A stretch of DNA of 64,000 nt from Gnetum montanum. Taxonomy: Eukaryota; Streptophyta; Gnetopsida; Gnetales; Gnetaceae. Of this stretch, positions 34,801-46,800 are shown piece after piece; position 1 is the first letter of the stretch; each line of letters begins with the position of its first letter. A model generated the notes under the pieces. It had not been told where the DNA came from. It made no database searches and saw only the letters and a list, made by a program, of their open reading frames with translations. The DNA lies in NCBI GenBank assembly GCA_015680685.1, contig MNCI01019108.1, positions 237,445-301,444 of the forward strand. The letters run 5' to 3'. The translations under genes were made by a program, and so were the position numbers.

Positions 34801-37800
34801 AACAAAAACCCAAACAACCGACAGGACAACCATGCCCTAAACTAGAGACAAGTAGTCATCAAAGTGGGCATGGTGGGTGGGAGAGTCTAGTGCAAGGGCA
34901 TTGTAGTTGCTCTTGCATGTAGGCCATGCCCAAAATATTCCTTTGGCATTCAGAAGCCACAACAACAGTTGCATCTTGGATTCGTTGTATTTCTCTTTCC
35001 TTTGAGCCTAGGCCCCACTGGTGAGGTCCTTGGCCTTGTATGAGTGTAGTTTATTGGAGCTGGTCCTTATAAACTTTCGTAGGCTGGTCCAAGAGTATTC
35101 TTGTTAACAACCATGACAACATAGGGGCACTTACCCATCCATAGCTTATGTTTGGTGTTATATTCATGTGCCGCCTCTTGACTTTGCTTCATATATTCCT
35201 TTTTTAGGAATGTGTGGGTTCTCTGTGTCTCCTCTTTTTCCTCTATGACCAAGTGCTCCTATTCCTCTTTGTGGAGGTCCTCCTTGATTTGTGCTCATAG
35301 TTGATCTTTGAGAACACTTTTGAGCCCAACCTCTCTAACCTCCTGCAGGCACTTTTCCTCCTTGTCCCTCTTCCTATGTCATTGCTCCTCTTCATCCTAT
35401 CTTGCTAGTTCCTCCTCCTCTCTTTTGGCTAGCTCCTCCGCCCACATATCTTGCTCCTCCACCTTGATCCTGGACTTAATTTCAGCAATGGCCCTACTTA
35501 GTTTGATAGTGAACTTAGCCTCCAATTCCTTTCGGATCTTGTCCTTAGCCTATTGTAGTCGCTACTTGAAGCATTATTGCTGATCAATTGAGGAATCCTA
35601 CTAGTCCAACATAGATCCCTAGGTCCTTGCAATAGGACCTTGACCCCACTATCTACCACACCACTATGAGTAGAGGATGATGAGGCCCCCTCCAAGGATG
35701 ACCGTTGCTACTTATAGACCATGTTAAATGAATGTGGTATCACTATTCCAGGCTCCAATAGCCTAGCTGCTATCTAGAGGGCTAGGATGAGGCTTGGGTG
35801 TTGATCCCTCTGGCATTGCCAAAGGAAATCCAAAAAGAACATAGGTAGGTTCACCTACCTACCCATTTGCATGCATCGTAGGAATGCAAAGTGAGCCTCC
35901 TGAAGCTTCTAGATGTTGCCAGACTAGACAAAAAACCTATCAACTAGCTTTGGCACCTTTTGCCAGAGTGGGGGTAACGCCAACTTGGGAACTTGGCCAC
36001 TTGTTGTTTTCAGCATTGGATTAGGAAAGAAACCCTCAGCACCTTGAAGCCCATGCCCTATTAGCAGCACCATTTCCCCTTGGGTGGGACCTTGAGGTAT
36101 GCGACCTTATCAGTAGCACCATTTCCCCTTGGTCAGGACCTTGAGGTATGCGACAATAGTGTCCTTAGTTAGCTTGATGTGCACACTGCTAAAGGTCATG
36201 TGGTCTCCTCACCATGGTCTAAAGAATGCTTCATTTGCAAGGTTAGGGTTCCCAACAAGGAGAGCGAGGAGATTATCCCACCCAATGTAGCCAACTAGCT
36301 TCCACAAGGCATGGTTTTGGAGAAATGATGTGCAATCTAATTCAAATTTCAACATTGTCTCCATCATGGTGCATGCTTTGTTCCATAGTCGGCACCTTGA
36401 AAAGCTGGTGTGGTGATGGCACAGGGGCCTAACGGAATATCAGCTTGTCTTGTGGCCATTGGAGGACCCACAAAATAGTAGTTGCTAGAGTGTCCCCATG
36501 GAGCTGTGGAGGATGATGAAGCCTTGAGGCCCACCAAATATTCACAATGAAAGGACAGACAGAAATGAACTATTGTACATTTTCCTATCCATGTGGAAAT
36601 GGGGGTAGGAGGTGTTAATAAAAAGGTTGCACTCTTAGAGGAAAAATTTAATTTTTTCGGGAAGATGTCCCCTCCAACTCATTTACTAGCCATGTATTGT
36701 TTCATACTTTTGGCGTAAGATTTCCTGTGATGATGCATGTAGCACCCTGACAGGGATAAGTGTTTGGGCGTGGATGTAGATGTTTCACCAGAGTTGTGAA
36801 TCATTACTTTGCACATTCCACGGCTTGTAGTTTCGCCTGAGTATGGATATCCACAGAACATCTTAATGATCATTCTTCCCCAAAGGTATTCATACCATTC
36901 ATAAGCTTCAAGTTGAAGTTTGAGAGTTGAAAGCTTTTGCTGAGGCCCAACAAGTTAAAAATAAAAACTTGAAAAATCAATTGGTGATACAAGCAAGGAC
37001 AGTGGCATTGGGATCAATTTGGTCAGTTCCCAAGTTTTGGGAAAAGGAGCCAAAATTTTATTAGGGCAATAAAGATGATGCAATTATTGATGTCTTCCTC
37101 TTTAAGATGGAGTTCTTGGAAATGCACGAGTACGCTAAGGAAAAACAAGCTCGTATCGGTACGCAATTCTTGGGTGGAGCTGCAAAGACTTGGTAGTTTG
37201 GTATTCTCCAAGAAGAAAAACTTGGAACAAGTAGGTCCATAAGGATGTGGGATAAGTTTAAGAAAGCGTTAATTGAGAATTTCCATTTGGGCACTTCCAT
37301 TGACAAACCCTGGGCAAAGTTGAAAGAAATCCAGCACACTAGGAAGCTAGATGAGACTCAAGAGTATCATGATCTTGTCATACAAATCCTAGATATCAAT
37401 GAAGTGGATAATTATAGTCTCTTTATCAATGGCCTCAAACCTTATGTTCAGCAGGAGCTCAAAACCAAAAAAATAATAGAATACAGGAAGGTAGGCTAGG
37501 TTGCTAGAAGTATGGTGGATTTCAAGATGAGGAAAACACCACTTGGTTGGCGCTTCGTTGACACATCAAAAGATCTTCTGCCAAGCTTCACCCTGATGGG
37601 AAGAGGACTCCTGACGAATGTGCTAGAAAAGAAGCAGCTTTCAAGGAGTTCCAACAGTTGGCTGCTTTCGTAGATTTAGAGCACCATCGGGAGGTACTGA
37701 AAAATATTCAAAACCAAGAAGCACCTGATTGTGAATGTTACACATTGTCCAAGCCTTTCTAGCCTTGTGGGGACTATAGGTCCCACGAAACGGTTTTTGT

Positions 37801-40800
37801 GTCTTTTGTGTTTCTGATGCGTCCTCGTGGGGTCATTTGTGGGGCCCCATTTTTGATGTGAGGTTTCTTGGGTGGGGGTTTTGTTAGAGGGTTTTTGGCT
37901 GATTGTGGCCTTGTCTGTTTGTTTGGTCGTCTAGCGTGGTAGGGAGAATTTGTGACATGCACTTGGTCGTCTGTTTGTTAGAGAGATCTCCCCCACTCAA
38001 GTGTAAAAATAAGAAATCTTTCTTACTTGTATAGTTTCTCTTTTCAGTAATATAATCCCGAATGTTCTCTCTCTCTCAAAAGAAAAAAAAAAAAAAAAAA
38101 ACACAAAAGAGTTGAGTGGAGTAGCCACGAGAAAGTAAGAAGTAGAATAAGAAGCTTTGGAAAGAAGATGGAGAAAATAATTTTGGGGACTTCAAAGGTC
38201 CACATATTACCACCACACTAGGCACTTAATGCTTTTACCTAGGGTATGTGCTTCTGCTAATTGCTCTGCCAGAGGGAAAATGAATGTCACTTGCTACAGT
38301 AATGATGTTGTTTCAAATACTATATCTAAAAATAAGAGCAAAATCTAAATTTTGAAACAGTGATACTTTTGTATATTTTTCAAACCATGAGGTCTTAACT
38401 GGGGTAGTAATCATTCCCCATCCCTTGAGTGGGTGATGGGAATGCAGTGGGTCATGGCTTCAAACTTTAGGTGTCCAGGTGTTAGGTACAATATATTTTT
38501 AGTTTGTTGATCTCACATCTATTGAAGTGTAGATATTTATAATATGAGCGCAACTATCCTGATTTGAACATAATCCGTAGGTTTATATTGTAATAATTAT
38601 TGCGAAGCTCCTGCTCGTCCTCCTATTTCAGATGAAAGAAAGGTGTTGTAACTTCAATTTATGACGATAATAATGAAAAGTAATATGATTTGGTAAATCA
38701 TTCATTTTCTTCATCATTTACATTGGTGGCTAGTGTTGTCTAAAGCATGTTTGCAGAGAGTTTTTGTATTATTAGCTTATTCTGTTTACAAAAAGGTTAC
38801 TAGATATTAATTTTACTTTTATCTCTGTAGGACGTGCTGAACAGGCTAATCAACCTGAGGTGATGGCTCTCAGCAAGGTAAAATTTCTTTCAATTCGTTT
38901 TGGAATTGTTGGAACTTTCATCTCTAATTGGGTCCAAGTGCATGTCACAAATTCTGTAACTTGATTTTCTGATGTTGATTACTGAACAGGTTTCAACATG
39001 TTGAAAGAAATAAGAAACAAAAAATGTTTATGCATGCATGATCTTGATATGTGCAGGTGATATGCCTTGTCTTAGATAAAAAACATCTTCATTTACTTTC
39101 CCCCGAATCTATTTGGGATGCGGCAAAAGATGCTGGTTCATGCCCTGAAGTAGAACTCATACTACAATTGGAAAACCTTGAAGTGAGTTCCCTTTAAGTT
39201 TCCAGCTATCCTTATAATTTAGTTAGATTAAAGAATGCTAGCATTGCGTACACATCCTTTCCGAAATATTGTAAGATGGTTTCGTCTACTGTGTATGCTT
39301 AATTTTCTGACATCAAATAATTAGAGTTAAAGAGCTTTATGTGGATGGAGAAGCCAGTTTGGATGAGGTAACAATACCTGCAACCGTTGATTTGGTCAGG
39401 CGTGTTAAATATTGGGATGTATTACGTAGACACCTTTTATGAAGTAGATTGATTGAGTTTATTAGATGATTCTTGGCCTGTTATATATTGTATTGTACAT
39501 GCTTTAGCTCATGTGCACCATAGAAAAGCACAGGTCATGTGTTTAAATCCAGAGGCATATAGGTGCTCAAAGGGTGCAGGAAATACTAGTTCCACACTGC
39601 AGACAACATTCCACTGCCCCCGGGCTTATCCCAATTATCCCTGTATGCTAGGCATTGATGAGTTAGAAGTCTTTGTGGTACGGGAACACAGTCCTATAGG
39701 ATGCTCTAGATTCAAAATATAGTTCAAAAACCTTGGTTGACTGAGTTAAATTCTATATCTCGGATACATTTTTTCTTTTTGCATGTGTTTCTTCCATGTT
39801 ACGTTAAATTTCTGTGCTAGATTCTAATGGCCAGTGTGGTCTTTACACATCTTGTATTTTTGGCTCTCATATGTTATTTGTTTTATTCATATATTGTGTT
39901 ACAATTTAATAACTTGTTTAGTATCTTTGACTAAATTTAAAATAAAATCTTTGTCAATGTAATAAGCTTTCTTATTTGTATTCAGGTCTTGAACATGGGT
40001 TACATCATATTTGTTCTCTTGTTGTTTCTTTGCTTAAATATGATTGAAGCTGAATTGTTATTTATGTCAAATGAGACCCTTATGTTGATAACTCGGCATT
40101 GGCTATTGGAATCAAGCCTTTGACCTGGATTTCCATGTCAAGAGACTTATCACTAGACGAACACTGCCTGTAAATCTGAAGAGCTTGCAACTTTTGAATT
40201 GAAATGCAAATTACTTCCTAGTTGTGTTTTCTTGGTCAGTTTGATAGAAATTATTGTTTCTTATGGTTAATATGTTAAAGTTCTGACCTGCAGATTATGT
40301 GACTTGTGAAATGAGTTTAATAAAACACATCCTTGGACATTCCTCATTTAAATTACTATAAATTATTTCTATAGCTAACTATATTTTGGGTTCAGTAGAG
40401 AGTGATTGTCTTTCCTTTATTTTTGGATAAAGGGAGATATCTTCCGTGGATTTACTTTGTCAAATGCTCCAAGATCACGCAATGTTTATGGCGGACAATT
40501 AATTTCTCAGGTTTGTCTAATCAATCCTATCAAACATCAAAATCATGAAATTCTTTAAAACATAATTTAGTATAATTTTTTTAATCTTCATGTACATGGG
40601 TTTCTTTTATTTATTTTTATTTTTTGAGAAAATGTTTGGGATTATATTGTGAAGTAGTTTGAAATAAGAATTGTAGATCATTGGCCCTCAAAATTCTTTC
40701 AAAAACAGAACCGCAACCCAGCAACCAGCCACGCAAAACTCGGGGCCTCATGAACTGCCCCACAATCCCAACAACCAAGAGACAAGACAAGAGGCTTACC

Positions 40801-43800
40801 AAATAAACAATGGGACCTCTAGATCCCCCAGAGACCAGACCCACTACAGATGTTTGGGCAGATTTAGACAAGTACAATTAGAAACTTTCTGATTGTGGAT
40901 ATCATTCAACACCTCTCGATGGTGCTCTAAGTTCTTGAAGGCAGCCACCTTTTGGAAGTCCTTGAAGGCAGTCTCTTTCCTGGTACAGTCATTGGTAGTC
41001 CCTCTTCCATCAGGATGGAGCTGAAACGAAGATCTGTGGATGTGTCAGCGAAGAGCCAACCACGTGGTGTCTTTGTGAATGTCCAACACTAGGTAGGGGT
41101 AGCGCCCACTTCTTAGCCACATCTTGGCATTCTTGGCATGGACTCTGTCCAGCTACCTTTGTAGTTGTTCTGCTTCCTCTTGCTTCAACTCCTTGGCAAT
41201 TTGCTGCAACCTCTCCTGTTCTTGCTGCTTCTCCTCGTGTTGCAACTCCTCCCTGACTTGGGTTCTTAGTTCATCAATCAGCGTTGCCCTAGTGCACTCC
41301 TCGCAGAGTGCTTGCTACCACAATAGCTCTTTTTCTTTTTCCCTGAACTGAGCTTCCATCTGAGCTTGCACATGTTGAAATGCCTCCTCATGAGCACATT
41401 GCTTAGCCTCCCACAGCTTGTGTTCATCCATTCTCACCTTCTCTACCGCCTCCTCTGCCATAATTGTGATGGCAGAGAGAACCCCTGAAGTAAACGTAAT
41501 CCTACCCTTCCTAGTAAGGAAGCGATTGACCCAGTGCCCCTCCCAAGGCTCCATCTTTTGAATCAACTTGTGTCACATATGCTTCCTCCCCCATTCAAAA
41601 AGAGGGATACCCAGGTATGATCTTGCATGGTACCATGTAGGACCCCCAACACCTACCTTGCCCTAGCATTAACGTTAATTAGGTGAAGCGAAGACTTCCC
41701 CCAATTTATCTCCAAAGCAAGCTTCAAGGCCAAGTGCCAAAGAGCTTGGTCAACCCCTTGCACCTAGGGAACCACCGCCCTAGAGAGTAGCATGGCATCA
41801 TCTTTGTAGTGCTTAGCTAGACAATCAACCCTTGAAATCTTGAGCCCACGGACACCCTTAGCCTTACAGTAGTATTGAAGAATGTCCATTCCAATGAGGA
41901 AAAGTAAAGGAGACAGTGGGTCCCCCTACCTTAGTCCTTTGCTAGGGGAGGAGAACCCCCATAATCTCTCCCTAATGTCAAGCGAAAATGCCCCAAAAGC
42001 TTGTATGTGGATGCACAAGCTAATGAAATTTGGATCGAATGCTTATAATGGTGTAAAGCACCTTCCAACTCACCATATCATATGCTTTCATAATATTGAG
42101 TTTCAGGCACATTCTTGGGAATTTGGCTTTCTGCATAGCGTGAATAACTTCCTGCATCAGTATGACTTGATCTTGTAAGAAACAACCTTGGATAAATCCC
42201 GCTTGATATTCCTCGACAAGCTTCAACATGATAGGGACCAAATGGCACACCAACAACTTTGAGACAATCTGGATTAGCACATTACAGACCCCAATGGGTC
42301 AAAAATGTGATGGATCCAACGAAATAGACTGCTTAGGGATAAGGACAATCCTGGAACAATTAAGCTCCCATCTCACCTGTCGTCTTGCTAGCATCAAGTT
42401 AAAAGCATCCAAGATATTTGGCCCAAGGTCTACAAACTCATGGAAGAATTCAATATTGCATCCATCAAGTCTAGGGGCTTTACTAGCTTTCATAGAGGTC
42501 GTTGTTGCCTTTAGCTCTTGCATTGTGAAACGGGCCAATAACAACCTATTCTCCTCGACACTGAACACCCTTAGAACTAACATGGAAAGCAGCAGTGTGT
42601 GGCGCTTTTGCTAGATGTCTCCCTAGTATTTCCCCAAGATATGTGCAATGCCTCGGGGGTTCTCAATGGTAAGTCCATCCTACACAAGATGAAACACATT
42701 CTTAACTTGGCCTTTAGCTTTAGCAGCAGCAAAAAAAACTGCGTCTACTAATCCCCCTCCCTAAGCCAACGAACTCTAGAGTGTTGTCTCTAGTACATTT
42801 CCTCCTCCAAGTCTAAGGTTTGAAGTTGTTTCAGGACTTTGTCCTCTTCATCACCTAATCATGCACCTTTTTCCTGCAACACTTGGATCACCCACATGTG
42901 GGCTTGAAGATCCCTACGATGGGCATGAAACGAAAATTTATCTCTAAAAGCCTGTGACTTGACGGCCCAATTGAACTTGAGCAGGCCATCGTGGAAAAAG
43001 TTTCTCAGGTCCCTTGAGTGTGCTGATACCCCCCAAATCTCTTCAACAAGTAGATGTAGCCAGGGTTTGAGCAACCAAGAGCACTCAAATCGAAATGGGG
43101 GAGGAGGCCTCTGGTGTGGCCTCCTCAGACTGCAGACAATGGATCAATGATCTGATGCTTGCTGCTCCTTCCCTGAAACATGGACAACGAATTGCAACAA
43201 AAGCTCAGAACTGACCCAAACCCGGTCGATCCTAGAAAGGACCTGATATTTGTCACGTCTCTTGTTTCTCCATGTGAAGTAGCAATTTGCAATTTCCATG
43301 TCTATGAGGGTGTTCATATCCAAGAAACTTTGGAATTCCTGGGCCCTCAAAGGAACAGAATTGTCCATCCTTGACTTCTCCCAGGGATGCAGATGTTGGT
43401 TGAAGTCCTTGACAATAACCCCAACACTACACGACACTTGCACCCCCTGGGCAGCTGTTGTCGGGGCCTGTATTAGAGCCCCCAATGCTTCACACATATC
43501 CATTCTCCATCCTTTGGTGCATGCACCTTAGGAGGGGCTTTACCTTTGCCTCAAAGACTGCAAGTAGCCACCCCATGGCCATCCATCCCATAGATGGGAC
43601 AACCACCTCTTGGTGGAACAAATTTCGTTTGTTCCTCAGCTAGGTTCTCATACTTGACTTGGATTGTCTCTTCTCTCGTTGGGAGTTCCAAGACAATTTC
43701 CTTAACTAGATCCTTAATAGGGATCTCCACACATAGGAGCAGGCAAACCCCATTCTCTCCATGGATGTAGTGAATCTATCAAAGGAGATGAACTCCCCAA

Positions 43801-46800
43801 ATAAATCAGCAAGAGTGTTTAGAAAATCCGGAGTCCACATATCCCAGGGAATCTTGGAGATGCAACTGCATACTGGCGTCCTAGAGAAGAGATTTGCCTT
43901 CATGTGAGCACCTGGTCACCATGGTGCTAGCACAAGCCCTTTGGCATCGTAAAACTACGGTGCCCCCAAAAGGGCCTTGTCACAATCCTCCATTTTTTTT
44001 AAAAACAAATAATAGGAGGTCCTTTGAGAGGCTTCTAACCTCCACCTCCAAACGTTGGAGGCCCACTTCAGAACCAAATCTAGCTTTGGTCAGGCCCTTG
44101 AATAGAAAAACTTCCCTATCAAGCTATGCTCCAAGGTGCAGACCCCTTCACTAGGTGGCCCACAGACTTGCAGCTGCACTGCTCCCTCTTGTTGGGAGCA
44201 AGCGTTGATGCCCCCATCCCTCGGTCACTAGCTTGCACCCAGCAAACATGAACCTGCCACCAAGCTAGTGCCCCCAATACTATCCTCATGCACGTTGAGA
44301 CTGACCTCCCCACTGCCATGGCCAGCCCCTACCCCCTCGCTAGATCCTACAACTGTTCTTGCACTCGTGACAACACCTGCTCCGCTGCAATAAGATTTCA
44401 AGGTTTGAATTTTCCAAAACATAATTTGGATGTCTACCTAGCAAGCTGCATTCTGAATACAAGACTTGGAAATTCAGTGTTTTGGGTTTCGCAATCTTTA
44501 AAAGTTATCTGAATATTTTTAATTGCATGCTTTGAGACCTTTGATTTGTTGAATGACACCAATTTTATAATTCTTTTTACAGAATTTGTTTATAACTCGG
44601 TGTTGCCCACTGAAATTGAACATGTGACCTACAATTTCTATGTCAAGTCTATTACCACTAGGCTAAGTTATTATTAATTATTTTAATAATACAATTATGA
44701 TTGTACATATAGCAGAAGTATTGACATTTCATCGAAGATGTGACCTACAATTTCTATGTCAAGTCTATTACCACTAGGCTAAATTATTATGAATGATTTT
44801 AATAATACAATTATGATAGTACATATAGCAGAATTATTAACATGTCAACTTTTGTTGTTTTGTTTGAGAATCTTGACTTAAATCTTAGCACGGAGTTAAC
44901 AGATATGTATTCTTCCTGCATTTACCACAAAAGCATTCCAAATATATATGGAAGCTGTGAATGCATGGACTCCATGGTAGCTGGCAAACTCAAGTTTCTG
45001 TTAGTAGGAGGTTGCTGGAACAACTATCGAGTTAGATTGCAACATTCATTTGGCATTCTTTCTATAATGGTGTCAAGCCTGATTTGTAATTGGCTGATTG
45101 TAACAGGAGCTTATCATATATTTTATAGCATTCTGACATTTATGAGTTTTAGAGTTGTTTTTATTGTCCAACACGATTTTCTTGAGAATCTTGTCACTGA
45201 AATCAGTGGCATCTTATGATCATTAGATACACCATCAATTGTTGATTAGAAACATTGCAGTAAAATATATATTAAACACTTTTTTTTAATAAGTAAAAAG
45301 AGATTATATGAATAAGATAAGACTTGAAGTACAGAGATAATTCATGGGATCTTATTGATCAATCAAAATGAGAGACAAATTTCTAAAAAAATAAAATAAT
45401 CATATCAAGGTACTGCTCTAATCCTAGCATCAGAAGTAACAATTATAATCATGTAAAGCTCAAAGACTGAGGCAGTCAAGTTCCATTTTATATATGACAT
45501 TATCCTTTCAGAGTTTTCATTGTTAGCCACAATGCTATATCTAAATTGTTGTGTAACAACCCAACTTTCTTGGATTTTTATCTTAAAGTTTGTGGTAATG
45601 TTTGTGAGTATGCTTTGTTATGATGATGTGTATGGATAGTGTTGATTTGTATAACTATCTAAAATTTTATGACTGTGATAGATTTAGCGTGTTGCTAATG
45701 TGCTGTATTGATGATTGGTTGAATGACCAACTATTCTTCCTTGTGATTGATCTAAGTTGTACTAATATGTGTTGTGTTTATTACTAGATGTAAAGTACTA
45801 AGTACGTACTACCAATTGATTTAGCATATATTAATGAAATGAACAAAAGCAATGCAGAGTAGAAACGAAGTTGAAATGTTGTATTATTTATGAGGTTGTT
45901 GCTATGCTTTTATTTTTCATGTGTTGCATGACCTATGTGCATTGAAATGATTTCTTAAACTAATTAGGATGTTTCTGTGTGAACTGTGGATATATATATA
46001 TATATATATCAATGTGGGTATCACATTTGGTGTGTATTTGTATAACTTTTGAATATCTTATCTCTAAGGGCTACTCTTCAAAGTCTAATTAATGAGCAAT
46101 TAGAGTTGGAAAGAAAAGAAGAAACACAGATTTTTTACGTTCTACTTCAAGGGCTGAAAGAGGTATGTTTTGCTTAGTATGAATGATTCTTTTAAATATA
46201 TACACCTATGCACATGTTGTTGAGGAACTTGACCAATGAATCAAGTAGAAGGAACCTGAACTATGAATCAAGAATATTATTTATATAATAGTTGTATTAT
46301 TTTAAATAATGAATATATGGAATGTTGTGTATGTTGTTGCTGCACCATTCGTTAGAGTTTCATTGATTAATAGAATATAGGTACCCCCTCCATGGCTATA
46401 GAAAAGTCATGTGATGACCTTTCAAGGCATTGTAAGAAAATGCAATAATTGGTTATGAACATAAAATGGAAGCTGTTGTATTGCTAATAGCTTGAAAGAG
46501 AAGGTGTTTCACTTGGTTTTATGTCTTAGACTTGCACTCTTTTACATTCTCATTTTGGAACCTCTTCCATTGCACCTTATGACTTTGATTTCTAAGAAGA
46601 AATATTGCTGGAAATGAAGCACAACTACATATTTATCGCTGATAATTTACAAGTTACATGCTGCCAAGGAAAGAAGGAACAGAGGTGGATACTATGTTTG
46701 AATATTTTATGCTTGTCAATTTTTTTTTGAAGAAAGTTTCGGTGTATCAATAGAAAAAAGGAATTACGGTCGATATGTACATCACAACCCCACCTAGCAG

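Larger units (their letters stand above)
40610..44400 (-). mobile_element. L1-like LINE 'F', with internal deletion joining RT to the coiled coil
   Basis: On the minus strand: ORF1 remnant (about 44400-43540), endonuclease (about 43500-42860), RT (42614-41570), then directly coiled coil (41500-41120) and J-like module (41120-40880) and the 3' end (TTTTTGAGAAAATGTTTGGG on +, 40618-40640). zf-RVT and most of the extra domain are deleted. Antisense in the large thioesterase intron five. Confidence 0.82.

Noticed and set aside
39325-39366. A small open stretch (VKELYVDGEASLDE) with AG before and GT after, between thioesterase exons c and d
   Set aside because: Exon c joins exon d in frame exactly as in the family (…LENLE then GDIFRG), and no relative I know has an insert there. 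It could be a rare alternative exon but is not supported.
39453-39722. An 89-residue + strand frame
   Set aside because: It overlies a probable tRNA-derived SINE and has no family resemblance.
44842-45219. A 125-residue + strand frame
   Set aside because: No recognisable motif, codon pattern or neighbour relation; it begins inside a SINE duplication and is probably a chance frame in an intron.
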